From contig NZ_JAPELY010000003.1 in NCBI RefSeq assembly GCF_026343295.1, forward strand, positions 496,001-560,000: DNA of 64,000 bases, read 5' to 3'. The notes beneath the pieces are model-generated. The model ran no database searches. It was not told the DNA's origin and saw nothing but the letters and a program-made list of their open reading frames with translations. Source of the stretch: Streptomyces sp. NBC_00083 (GTDB lineage: Bacteria > Actinomycetota > Actinomycetes > Streptomycetales > Streptomycetaceae). Positions 1 through 7,549 of the stretch are shown in pieces (the stretch's first letter is position 1; every line of letters starts with the position of its first letter). Position numbers and translations under genes: made by a program.

Positions 1-375
1 TCCGGCATCGCCATGTCGATCAGCGGCGACAGCCGGCCGTCGTCCGGCGCCTGCCACGAGATCAGCCACGCCTTCGACCTGCTCTTCCCGCAGCGCGCGG
101 CGAGCCACGGTGAGCAGTGCGGTCTGGGCGCCGCGTTCGCCATGCACCTGCGCGGCGCGACCGAGCAGTCCGCGCACATGGCCGAGGTACTGCGCCGGCA
201 CGCCCTGCCGGTGACGGCCGGGGACATCGGCTTCAGCGTGGACGAGTTCGTCCAGGCCGTCGAGTTCGCCCCGCAGACCCGGCCCGGCCGCTACACCATC
301 CTCGAACACCTCGACCTGTCCACCGACCAGATCAGGGACGCGTACGCCGACTATGCCAAGACCATCCGTAGCTGA
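1..375 (+). CDS. Glycerol-1-phosphate dehydrogenase-like / iron-ADH family protein, C-terminal part
   Basis: The frame is open from the first base, so the gene begins outside the window; about 124 residues of the C-terminal half are visible. A His near SGACHEISHAF and a second in SHGEQCGLG match the metal-binding histidines of the iron-alcohol-dehydrogenase / glycerol-1-phosphate dehydrogenase superfamily, in which NAD(P)H reduces a keto-phosphate such as dihydroxyacetone phosphate. The next gene starts inside this one (23 bp overlap), so the two are translationally coupled. With a CDP-alcohol phosphotransferase, a glycosyltransferase and an exporter downstream, I infer that it makes a polyol-phosphate building block for a surface polymer. 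The exact substrate cannot be read from this fragment. Confidence 0.75.
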   Translation, partial: SGIAMSISGDSRPSSGACHEISHAFDLLFPQRAASHGEQCGLGAAFAMHLRGATEQSAHMAEVLRRHALPVTAGDIGFSVDEFVQAVEFAPQTRPGRYTILEHLDLSTDQIRDAYADYAKTIRS

Positions 376-1132
376 GCTCCGCCCGGTCGTGCACCCGGCG
401 GGTGTGAAGGACCGGGTCAGCGGCGAGCACTGGGGCGGCCGCCTGTACATGCGCGAGATCTCGCTGCGCATCACCCGGGTCCTGGTCACCACCAAGGTCA
501 CGCCGAACCAGCTGACCTATCTGATGACCCTCAGCGGTGTCCTCGCCGCCCCGGCCCTGCTCGTGCCGGGCGTCTGGGGCGCCGTCCTCGGCGTCATCGC
601 CGTCCAGGGCTATCTGCTGCTCGACTGCGTCGACGGCGAAGTGGCCCGCTGGAAGAAGCAGTTCTCGCTCTCCGGCGTCTACCTCGACCGGGTCGGCGCC
701 TACCTGTGCGACGCCGCGGTCCTGGTCGGCTTCGGCCTGCGCGCCGCCGACCTGTGGGGCCCCGGCCGCATCGACTGGCTCTGGGCCTTCCTCGGCACGC
801 TCGCCGCGCTCGGCGCCATCCTGATCAAGGCCGAGACCGACCTCGTCGGCGTCGCCCGTCACCAGGCCGGGCTCCCGCAGGTCAAGGACGCGGCGGCCAC
901 GCCGCGCTCCTCCGGCATGGCGCTCGCCCGCCGGGCCGCCGCCGCGCTCAAGTTCCACCGGCTCGTCCTCGGCATCGAGGCGTCCCTGCTGATCCTCGTC
1001 CTCGCCGTCGTGGACCAGATGCGGGGCGACCTGTACTTCTCGCGTCTGGGCGTCGCGGTGCTCGCGGGCATCGCGCTCCTGCAGACGCTGCTGCACCTGG
1101 TGTCCGTCCTCGCGTCGAGCAGGCTGAAGTGA
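353..1132 (+). CDS. CDP-alcohol phosphatidyltransferase family membrane protein
   Basis: A 259-residue integral membrane enzyme of the family that moves a phospho-alcohol from a CDP-carrier to an acceptor alcohol. The signature motif is D-x2-D-G-x2-A-R-x8-G-x3-D-x3-D. Here it reads DCVDGEVAR, eight residues, then GVYLDRVGA. The first three aspartates are present, but the position of the fourth, usually the catalytic base, is Ala. Hydrophobic segments flank the motif (LAAPALLVPGVWGAVLGVIAV before; LWAFLGTLAALGAILI and LLILVLAVV after). The ATG lies inside the upstream gene and the stop overlaps the next start (GTGA). A polymer-priming or polymerising role is inferred from neighbours. The missing Asp could mean altered chemistry or a shifted base. 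Confidence 0.85.
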   Translation: MPRPSVAELRPVVHPAGVKDRVSGEHWGGRLYMREISLRITRVLVTTKVTPNQLTYLMTLSGVLAAPALLVPGVWGAVLGVIAVQGYLLLDCVDGEVARWKKQFSLSGVYLDRVGAYLCDAAVLVGFGLRAADLWGPGRIDWLWAFLGTLAALGAILIKAETDLVGVARHQAGLPQVKDAAATPRSSGMALARRAAAALKFHRLVLGIEASLLILVLAVVDQMRGDLYFSRLGVAVLAGIALLQTLLHLVSVLASSRLK

Positions 1133-2028
1133 GCGCCCCGGTGCAGGGCGGCCCCCTGAAGGTCGGCGCGGTGATCATCACCATGGGCAACCGCCCCGCC
1201 GAACTGCGTGCCCTGCTCGACTCGGTGACCAAGCAGGACGGCGACCACGTCGAGGTCGTCGTGGTCGGCAACGGCGCCCCGGTCCCGGACGTCCCCGAGG
1301 GCGTACGCACCGTGGAGCTGCCGGAGAACCTGGGCATCCCGGGCGGGCGCAACGTCGGCATCGAGGCGTTCGGCCCCTCGGGCGCCGAGATGGACGTCCT
1401 GCTCTTCCTCGACGACGACGGCCTCCTCGCGCAGCAGGACACCGCCGAGCTGTGCCGCCAGGCCTTCGCGGCCGACCCGGAGCTGGGCATCATCAGCTTC
1501 CGGATCGCCGACCCGGAGACCGGTGTCACCCAGCGCCGCCACGTCCCGCGGCTGCGCGCCGCCGACCCGATGCGCTCGTCGCGCGTGACGACCTTCCTCG
1601 GCGGCGCCAACGCCGTGCGGACCCGGGTCTTCGCGGAGGTCGGCGGGCTGCCCGACGAGTTCTTCTACGCCCACGAGGAGACCGACCTCGCCTGGCGTGC
1701 CCTGGACGCCGGCTGGATGATCGACTACCGCGCGGACATGGTCCTGAACCACCCGGCGACCGCCCCGTCCCGGCACGCGGTCTACCACCGGATGGTGGCC
1801 CGCAACCGGGTCTGGCTCGCCCGGCGCAACCTGCCGGCGCTCCTGGTCCCGGTCTACCTCGGGGTCTGGCTGCTCCTGACCCTGGCGCGCAAGCCCTCGG
1901 GCCCGGCCCTGAAGGCCTGGTTCGGCGGGTTCAAGGAGGGCTGGACGACGCCCTGCGGACCGCGCCGTCCCATGAAGTGGCGTACGGTCTGGAAGCTCAC
2001 CCGGCTGGGCCGTCCCCCCGTCATCTGA
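1129..2028 (+). CDS. Glycosyltransferase family 2
   Basis: A 299-residue GT-A fold glycosyltransferase. An N-terminal nucleotide-binding strand (KVGAVIITMGNR) is followed by GIPGGRNVGIE, then the metal-binding acidic motif FLDDDG, and later the acceptor/base region FYAHEETDLAWRALDAGW, all in the order seen in family 2 enzymes such as rhamnosyl- and galactofuranosyltransferases. A short hydrophobic stretch near the C-terminus (ALLVPVYLGVWLLLTLA) suggests membrane association. I chose GTG 1129 because it overlaps the upstream stop as GTGA; the same frame is open far upstream, but only as antisense/alternate-frame shadow. It probably adds sugar to the polymer whose backbone the two preceding genes supply. 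Confidence 0.85.
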   Translation: MSAPVQGGPLKVGAVIITMGNRPAELRALLDSVTKQDGDHVEVVVVGNGAPVPDVPEGVRTVELPENLGIPGGRNVGIEAFGPSGAEMDVLLFLDDDGLLAQQDTAELCRQAFAADPELGIISFRIADPETGVTQRRHVPRLRAADPMRSSRVTTFLGGANAVRTRVFAEVGGLPDEFFYAHEETDLAWRALDAGWMIDYRADMVLNHPATAPSRHAVYHRMVARNRVWLARRNLPALLVPVYLGVWLLLTLARKPSGPALKAWFGGFKEGWTTPCGPRRPMKWRTVWKLTRLGRPPVI

Positions 2029-2084
2029 GAGCCTCGGCTCCTGAGACCATCGGGCGTACTTCTTGAACACGAAAGTTTCCACTT

Positions 2085-2966
2085 GTGAGTGACACAACCC
2101 TGTCCCCGGCGGACCTCGCCGCCAAGCACGGGCTGTCGGTGAGCGGTGCCCGGCCCGGACTCACCGCTTACATCAAGCAGCTGTGGGGCCGGCGCCACTT
2201 CATCCTGTCGTTCTCCTCGGCCAAGCTCACCGCCCAGTACAGCGAGGCGAAGCTCGGCCAGATCTGGCAGGTGGCGACGCCCCTGCTGAACGCGCTGGTG
2301 TACTACTTCATCTTCGGCGTGCTGATGGGAACGAGGAAGGGCATCCCCAACGATGTCTTCATCCCGTTCCTGGTGACCGGCGTGTTCCTGTTCACCTTCA
2401 CGCAGAACTCGCTGATGGCCGGCGTACGGGCGATCTCGGGCAACCTGGGTCTGGTGCGGGCGCTGCACTTCCCGCGCGCCTCGCTGCCGATCTCCTTCGC
2501 GCTCCAGCAGCTCCAGCAGCTGCTGTTCTCGATGATCGTCCTGATGATCGTGGTGGTCGCCTCCGGCTTCGCGCCGGGCATGACCTGGATCCTCATCGTC
2601 CCGGTGCTGGCGCTGCAGTTCGTCTTCAACACCGGACTCGCGCTGATCTTCGCCCGGCTCGGCGCGAAGACGCCCGACCTCGCCCAGCTGATGCCGTTCA
2701 TCATGCGTACCTGGATGTACTCGTCCGGCGTGATGTTCAGCATCACCGCGGTGCTCCACGACAAGCCGAGCTGGCTCAAGCACGTCCTGCAGATCAACCC
2801 CGCCGCGATCTACATGGATCTGGCGCGCTACGCCCTGCTGGACGGTTACGGCGGCGGGTCCCTGCCCCCGCACGTCTGGGCCCTGGCGATCGGCTGGGCC
2901 GTCGTCGTGGGCGCCCTGGGATTCGTGTACTTCTGGAAGGCTGAGGAGCGCTATGGCCGTGGCTGA
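2085..2966 (+). CDS. ABC-2 type polysaccharide/teichoic acid export permease (TagG/Wzm-like)
   Basis: A 293-residue permease with about six hydrophobic segments: LLNALVYYFIFGVLM, FLVTGVFLFTFTQ, LFSMIVLMIVVVAS, WILIVPVLALQFVF, a fifth around the MFSITAVL stretch, and ALAIGWAVVVGALGFVYFW. The N-terminal part preceding the first membrane segment is long and amphipathic, and the stretch LGQIWQVATPLLNALVYY is typical of TagG/Wzm permeases that export lipid-linked polymers. The start is GTG 2085, preceded by a weak purine stretch. Its last codons overlap the ATPase gene by 14 bp, so permease and ATPase are coupled. It works with the next gene to move the polymer across the membrane. Confidence 0.88.
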   Translation: MSDTTLSPADLAAKHGLSVSGARPGLTAYIKQLWGRRHFILSFSSAKLTAQYSEAKLGQIWQVATPLLNALVYYFIFGVLMGTRKGIPNDVFIPFLVTGVFLFTFTQNSLMAGVRAISGNLGLVRALHFPRASLPISFALQQLQQLLFSMIVLMIVVVASGFAPGMTWILIVPVLALQFVFNTGLALIFARLGAKTPDLAQLMPFIMRTWMYSSGVMFSITAVLHDKPSWLKHVLQINPAAIYMDLARYALLDGYGGGSLPPHVWALAIGWAVVVGALGFVYFWKAEERYGRG

Positions 2967-3768
2967 GGACATCAAGAACCGCGTGGCGGTCGAGGACGCG
3001 CGCATTCCCACCGTCATCTGCGACGACGTGCACATCGTGTACACCGTCAACGGTGGCGGCGGCGGAAGGGGCAGCGCCACCGCCGCCCTGAGCCGCATCG
3101 TCAAGAAGGACAAGACCGGCGGCGCCTCCCGCGGCATGCGCCGGGTGCACGCGGTCAAGGGCGTGTCGTTCACCTCGTACCGCGGTGAGGCGATCGGCCT
3201 GATCGGCTCCAACGGCTCCGGGAAGTCGACCCTGCTGCGGGCCATCGCCGGCCTGCTGCCGCCCGAGAGCGGGCGGGTCTACACCGACGGCCAGCCCTCG
3301 CTGCTCGGCGTGAACGCGGCGCTGATGAACGACCTGACCGGCGAGCGCAACGTCATCCTCGGCGGCCTGGCCATGGGCATGTCGCGCGAGGAGGTCAAGG
3401 CGCGCTACGAGGAGATCGTCGACTTCTCCGGCATCAACGACAAGGGCGACTTCATCTCCCTTCCGATGCGGACGTACTCCTCCGGCATGGCGGCCCGGCT
3501 GCGGTTCTCCATCGCCGCGGCCAAGGACCACGACGTCCTCATGATCGACGAGGCGCTGGCCACCGGTGACCGTCAGTTCCAGATCCGCTCGGAGGAGCGG
3601 ATCCGCGAGCTGCGCAAGCACGCGGGCACCGTCTTCCTGGTGAGCCACAGCATCGGCTCCATCCGGGACACCTGCGACCGTGTGCTGTGGCTGGAGCGCG
3701 GTGAGCTGCTCATGGACGGTCCGACCGACGAGGTCGTCAAGGCGTACCAGAAGGAGTCCGGGCGCTGA
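2953..3768 (+). CDS. ABC transporter ATP-binding protein, polymer export (TagH/Wzt-like)
   Basis: A 271-residue ATPase. Walker A is GSNGSGKST, the signature is YSSGM (the degenerate form usual in TagH/Wzt), Walker B is DVLMIDEAL, and the switch His is in LVSHSIGSI. A glycine-rich insertion (GGGGGRGS, then a basic KKDKTGG stretch) lies between the first beta strand and Walker A. It has no Wzt-type carbohydrate-binding C-terminal domain, so it is the TagH-type or the teichoic-acid-like short form. It starts at ATG 2953 inside the permease gene. A strong hairpin follows 31 bp after the stop, so this is the last gene of the operon. Confidence 0.9.
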   Translation: MAVAEDIKNRVAVEDARIPTVICDDVHIVYTVNGGGGGRGSATAALSRIVKKDKTGGASRGMRRVHAVKGVSFTSYRGEAIGLIGSNGSGKSTLLRAIAGLLPPESGRVYTDGQPSLLGVNAALMNDLTGERNVILGGLAMGMSREEVKARYEEIVDFSGINDKGDFISLPMRTYSSGMAARLRFSIAAAKDHDVLMIDEALATGDRQFQIRSEERIRELRKHAGTVFLVSHSIGSIRDTCDRVLWLERGELLMDGPTDEVVKAYQKESGR

Positions 3769-3799
3769 CGCCCAGTCGTCCGGCGCCATCCGCCAAGAC

Positions 3800-3833
3800 C
3801 GAGCCCCTGTCGATCAACCCCGGCAGGGGCTCG
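3800..3833 (+). terminator. Intrinsic-type hairpin after the polymer export operon
   Basis: A perfect 10-bp stem (CGAGCCCCTG at 3800-3809 with CAGGGGCTCG at 3824-3833) and a 14-nt loop. There is no U-tract, as usual in Streptomyces. It separates the exporter operon from the hopanoid cluster. Confidence 0.8.
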
Positions 3834-4109
3834 TGCGTCCTAGGGTGTGGTCCGACAGTCAAGGTCCCGTCAAGTTGCCAGTACGCGGGGAAGGTTGGGC
3901 CCGATCGGAGTGTTCTCGTAACGCTCGCAACACCCCCGCGTGTCGGCGGCCGTTGTACAACGTAAGCTGTACCGGTGCTGATTCGCGGCAAGTGGGGTAA
4001 TACGCCCCGGGCTCCACGCGTGACGGGTCACCCCGTCCGGGGAGGTCAGGCGGCGTGTCCGAAATAGGATGTTTTGGGTCGGCGGTGTAGAACGGGAGAT
4101 GTGACGGCC
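3834..4109 (+). promoter_or_regulatory. Regulatory region upstream of the hopanoid cluster
   Basis: No gene is supported here. Two palindromes stand out: a perfect 12-mer CGTTGTACAACG at 3951-3962, followed closely by a second GTAC-containing stretch, and GTGAC-GG-GTCAC at 4020-4031. A purine-rich GGGAGA near 4094-4099 is a ribosome binding site for the leader ORF at 4110. No convincing -35/-10 pair could be assigned, so the transcription start is unknown. The palindromes are candidate operators for cluster control. Confidence 0.4.
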
Positions 4110-4175
4110 ATGGCTACGGAAGATCTCCAGCTCCAAGGGACGGCCGCCGTTCCCGCCCCGGGCGGTACCCGGTGA
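4110..4175 (+). CDS. Putative 21-residue leader peptide coupled to hpnC
   Basis: ATG 4110 follows GGGAGA at about 10 nt spacing and opens 21 codons that begin MATEDLQLQGT and end at TGA 4173-4175. The stop overlaps the GTG start of hpnC as GTGA, the same arrangement used between the other genes of this cluster. hpnC's own GTG has no good Shine-Dalgarno outside this ORF, so translation of the leader would deliver ribosomes to hpnC. The peptide shows no family I know. It could also be a remnant of a longer hpnC N-terminus in another frame; conservation in relatives would decide. Confidence 0.4.
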   Translation: MATEDLQLQGTAAVPAPGGTR

Positions 4176-5083
4176 CCCCAGTCCGGGATGTGCGCCCCGG
4201 ACCCGCCGCGTGCGCCACGCTCGACAAGGCCGCGGACGAGAACTTCCCGGTGGCCCCCTTCTTCCTGCCGCGCGCCTGGCGCGACGACCTGATGGCCGTC
4301 TACGGCTTCGCCCGGCTCGTCGACGACATCGGTGACGGCGACCTCGCCCCCGGCGGCGCCGACGCCCGCCACCTCGGCGTGGCCCCCGCCGCAGCGGACG
4401 ACCGGATCGTCCTGCTCGACGCCTTCCGGGCCGACCTGAACCGGGTCTTCGACGGCACCCCGCACCACCCGCTCCTCAAGGCGCTCCAGCCGACCGTCCG
4501 GCGCTGCGCACTCACCCCCGAGCCGTTCCTCGGGCTGATCGAGGCCAACCGCCAGGACCAGCGGGTGCGGCGCTACGAGACGTACGAGGAGCTGCTTGCC
4601 TACTGCGAGCTCTCCGCCAACCCCGTGGGGCGGCTCGTCCTCGCCATCACCGGCACCACGAGCCCGGAGCGGGTCCGCCGCTCCGACGCGATCTGCACCG
4701 CGTTGCAGATCGTCGAACACCTCCAGGACGTGAAGGAGGACCTCGGGCGGGACCGGATCTATCTGCCGGCCGAGGACATGTCACGTTTCCATGTCACGCA
4801 GGCCGATCTGGCCGCCCCCCGGGGGAGCGCTTCGGTGCGCGCCCTGGTCGCGTTCGAAGCGGAACGCGCCGGGTCGTTGCTGAATGAAGGCACCCCCCTG
4901 GTGGGTAGCGTCCACGGCAGACTCAAGCTGCTGCTGGCCGGATTCGTGGCCGGAGGACGCGCCGCGCTCGACGCGGTGGCTGCCGCCGGCCACGACGTAC
5001 TTCCGGGGCCGCCCAAGCCCACCAAGGCAAGGCTGGTGCGCGAGGTGGGAGCCGTCTTGCGAAGAGCGCGTAGAGAGGGGTGA
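4172..5083 (+). CDS. hpnC: Hydroxysqualene synthase HpnC (squalene/phytoene synthase family)
   Basis: A 303-residue member of the head-to-head prenyltransferase family. The first aspartate motif DDIGD is at residues 51-55 and the second, QDVKED, at 185-190, followed by LGRDRIYLP. The N-terminal DKAADENFPVAPFFLP is characteristic of HpnC as opposed to HpnD. In the three-step bacterial route, HpnD makes presqualene diphosphate, HpnC converts it to hydroxysqualene, and HpnE reduces this to squalene. All three genes are consecutive here with overlapping starts. It begins at GTG 4172 and its stop overlaps hpnD by 4 bp. Confidence 0.92.
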   Translation: MTPVRDVRPGPAACATLDKAADENFPVAPFFLPRAWRDDLMAVYGFARLVDDIGDGDLAPGGADARHLGVAPAAADDRIVLLDAFRADLNRVFDGTPHHPLLKALQPTVRRCALTPEPFLGLIEANRQDQRVRRYETYEELLAYCELSANPVGRLVLAITGTTSPERVRRSDAICTALQIVEHLQDVKEDLGRDRIYLPAEDMSRFHVTQADLAAPRGSASVRALVAFEAERAGSLLNEGTPLVGSVHGRLKLLLAGFVAGGRAALDAVAAAGHDVLPGPPKPTKARLVREVGAVLRRARREG

Positions 5084-6030
5084 GCCGGACAGTGGAGGCA
5101 CAGGCACCCGTGTCCGCACCGGTACAGGCCGCATACAGCTACTGCGAGGCCGTGACCGGGCAGCAGGCGCGCAATTTCGCGTACGGCATCAGGCTGCTGC
5201 CGGCCGACAAGCGGCAGGCGATGTCCGCGCTGTACGCGTTCTCGCGCCGGGTCGACGACATCGGTGACGGGACGCTGGCCCAGGACGCCAAGCAGACGCG
5301 GCTCGAAGAGACCCGGGCACTGCTCGGGCGGGTCCGCGACGGCGCGGTCGACGAGGACGACACCGACCCCGTCGCGGTGGCGCTCGCGGACGCGGCGCAG
5401 CGCTTCCCGATCCCGCTCGGCGGGCTCGACGAACTCATCGACGGCGTCCTGATGGACGTGCGCGGCGAGACCTACGAGACCTGGGACGACCTCAAGACGT
5501 ACTGCCGCTGTGTCGCCGGCGCCATCGGGCGGCTCTCGCTCGGCGTGTTCGGCATCCAGCCCGGCGTGCCCGGCAGCGAACGCGCTCCCGAGTACGCCGA
5601 CACGCTGGGGCTCGCCCTCCAACTCACCAACATCCTGCGGGACGTTCGCGAGGACGCCGGCACCGGGCGGACCTACCTGCCCTCCGACGACCTCGCCAAG
5701 TTCGGCTGCTCGACCGGGTTCGACGGCCCGCTGCCGCCCCCCGGCTCCGACTTCGCCGGCCTCGTCCACTTCGAAGTGCGGCGCGCCCGCGCCCTGTTCG
5801 CCGAGGGCTACCGGCTGCTGCCCATGCTGGACCGGCGCAGCGGCGCCTGCGTCGCCGCGATGGCCGGCATCTACCGCCGTCTGCTCGACCGCATCGAGCG
5901 CGACCCCGAGGCCGTACTGCGCGGCCGGGTCTCGCTGCCCGGCCGGGAGAAGGCGTACGTCGCGGTCCGCGGCCTGTCCGGGCTCGACACCCGGTACGTC
6001 TCCCGGCAGAGCGCCAGGAGGCGCGCCTGA
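5080..6030 (+). CDS. hpnD: Presqualene diphosphate synthase HpnD
   Basis: A 316-residue paralogue of HpnC. It has DDIGD at residues 59-63 and RDVREDAG beginning around 187, followed by GRTYLPSDDL, the typical active-site order of squalene/phytoene synthases. The RNFAYGIRLLPADKR segment is typical of HpnD. It condenses two farnesyl diphosphates to presqualene diphosphate, the substrate of HpnC. The GTG start at 5080 overlaps the hpnC stop. The stop at 6028-6030 shares its last base with the ATG of the small gene that follows (TGATG), an arrangement for stop-restart translation. Confidence 0.93.
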   Translation: MSRTVEAQAPVSAPVQAAYSYCEAVTGQQARNFAYGIRLLPADKRQAMSALYAFSRRVDDIGDGTLAQDAKQTRLEETRALLGRVRDGAVDEDDTDPVAVALADAAQRFPIPLGGLDELIDGVLMDVRGETYETWDDLKTYCRCVAGAIGRLSLGVFGIQPGVPGSERAPEYADTLGLALQLTNILRDVREDAGTGRTYLPSDDLAKFGCSTGFDGPLPPPGSDFAGLVHFEVRRARALFAEGYRLLPMLDRRSGACVAAMAGIYRRLLDRIERDPEAVLRGRVSLPGREKAYVAVRGLSGLDTRYVSRQSARRRA

Positions 6031-6170
6031 TGCTCCACGCGCTCCCCGACGAAGGGTCCAGGTCCATGGCGCCGGTCCGACGTGCGGCCCGCCGGTCCGC
6101 CGCCGCGTCCGCGACGGCGCCGGCCCGCGGTGCGCACACCACCGGCGCGGCCCGCGGGGAGGACGCATGA
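6030..6170 (+). CDS. 46-residue basic small protein between hpnD and hpnE
   Basis: The frame from ATG 6030 runs 46 codons to TGA 6168-6170. Both ends are coupled: TGATG with hpnD before it and ATGA with hpnE after it. This double overlap is strong evidence that it is translated, because hpnD and hpnE would otherwise be separated by 136 bp in a cluster that has almost no spacers. The protein starts MLHALPDEGSRSMAP and is then rich in Arg and Ala (VRRAARRSAAAS), with no membrane segment or Cys motif. I recall an S. coelicolor locus number left free at this position (SCO6761) and a Streptomyces-restricted small family, but cannot confirm either. The function is unknown. Confidence 0.65.
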   Translation: MLHALPDEGSRSMAPVRRAARRSAAASATAPARGAHTTGAARGEDA

Positions 6171-7549
6171 GCGGCACGCGGCCCCAGCGCGCCGTGGTCG
6201 TCGGCGGCGGCCTCGCCGGCATCACCGCGGCCCTCGAACTCGCCGACGCCGGCCTGGACGTGACCCTGGCCGAGGGGCGCCCGCGCCTGGGCGGCCTCGC
6301 GTTCTCCTTCCGGCGCGGCGACCTGACCGTCGACAACGGCCAGCACGTCTATCTGCGCTGCTGCACCGCCTACCGCTGGTTCCTCGACCGGGTCGGTGGC
6401 AGTGAACTCGCCCCCGTGCAGCCCATGTTGGACGTGCCCGTCCTCGACGTGGCGGACCCCGGCCGCCCCCGGCTCGGCCGGCTGCGCCGCGACGCGCTGC
6501 CGGTGCCGCTCCACCTGGCGCGGAGCCTGGCCACCTACCCGCACCTCTCCCTCGCCGAGCGGCTGTCGGTGGGGCGCGCCGCGCTCGCCCTGAAGAAGCT
6601 CGACCCCGCCGACCCGGCCCTCGACGGCGTGGACTTCGCCACCTGGCTCAGCCGGCACGGCCAGTCCCGGCGGACCATCGAGGCGCTGTGGGACCTGGTG
6701 GGCGTGGCCACCCTCAACGCCACCGCGCCGCACGCCTCGCTCGGGCTCGCCGCCATGGTCTTCAAGACCGGCCTGCTCTCCGAGGCGGGCGCCGCCGACA
6801 TCGGCTGGGCCCGCGTGCCGCTCGGCGAGCTCCACGACACCCTGGCCCGCAAGGCGCTCGACGCGGCCGGCGTGCGGGTCGAGACGCGCACCAAGGTGGA
6901 GGCCGTCTCCCGTACCGCGGACGGCGGTTGGCAGGTCTGTCTGGGCGGCGAGACGCTGGACGCCGAGGTCGTGGTGCTCGCCGTGGCGCAGAAGGAGGCG
7001 CACGGTCTGCTGCCCGACGGCGCCCTCGACGATCCGGCCAAGCTCCTCGACATCGGCACCGCCCCCATCCTCAACGTGCACGTGGTCTACGACCGCAAGG
7101 TGCTGCGGCAGCCCTTCTTCGCGGCGCTCGGCACCCCGGTGCAGTGGGTCTTCGACCGTACGGACTCCTCGGGGCTCACCGGCCCAGGCCAGTACCTGGC
7201 CCTCTCCCAGTCGGACGCGGGTGACGAGATCGAGCTGCCCGTGTCCGAACTGCGGGCGCGTTACCTGCCGGAACTGGAAAAGCTGTTGCCCGCGGCGCGC
7301 GGCGCCGAGATCCTCGACTTCTTCGTCACCCGGGAGCGGACAGCGACGTTCGCCCCCACCCCCGGCGTCGGCCGGCTGCGGCCGTCGGCACGGACCCGCG
7401 CGGACGGCCTGTACCTGGCCGGCGCGTGGACCGCGACCGGCTGGCCCGCGACCATGGAAGGCGCCGTACGCAGCGGATTCAGCGCCGCCGGCGCCGCGCT
7501 CGCCGCCCTGGGCCGCCCCCACGTTCATCCGCTTCAGGAGGCGGCATGA
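6167..7549 (+). CDS. hpnE: Hydroxysqualene dehydroxylase HpnE (FAD-dependent)
   Basis: A 460-residue flavin amine-oxidase-like enzyme. The FAD-binding VVVGGGLAG is at residues 10-18, followed by a basic/Gly stretch (RPRLGGLAFSF) and the C-terminal FAD motif GLYLAGAWTATGWPATMEGAVRSG. HpnE reduces hydroxysqualene to squalene and belongs with phytoene desaturase-like proteins. The ATG at 6167 overlaps the small upstream gene; the same frame is open upstream but without any start that fits. Its stop overlaps the start of the polyprenyl synthase gene (ATGA). Being next to hpnC/hpnD makes the assignment firm over a carotenoid desaturase. Confidence 0.92.
   Translation: MSGTRPQRAVVVGGGLAGITAALELADAGLDVTLAEGRPRLGGLAFSFRRGDLTVDNGQHVYLRCCTAYRWFLDRVGGSELAPVQPMLDVPVLDVADPGRPRLGRLRRDALPVPLHLARSLATYPHLSLAERLSVGRAALALKKLDPADPALDGVDFATWLSRHGQSRRTIEALWDLVGVATLNATAPHASLGLAAMVFKTGLLSEAGAADIGWARVPLGELHDTLARKALDAAGVRVETRTKVEAVSRTADGGWQVCLGGETLDAEVVVLAVAQKEAHGLLPDGALDDPAKLLDIGTAPILNVHVVYDRKVLRQPFFAALGTPVQWVFDRTDSSGLTGPGQYLALSQSDAGDEIELPVSELRARYLPELEKLLPAARGAEILDFFVTRERTATFAPTPGVGRLRPSARTRADGLYLAGAWTATGWPATMEGAVRSGFSAAGAALAALGRPHVHPLQEAA

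Noticed and set aside
4110..4175. Frameshifted N-terminus of hpnC instead of a leader ORF
   Set aside because: hpnC from GTG 4172 already has a normal N-terminus and length, and the stop/start overlap fits coupling; a frameshift is not needed.
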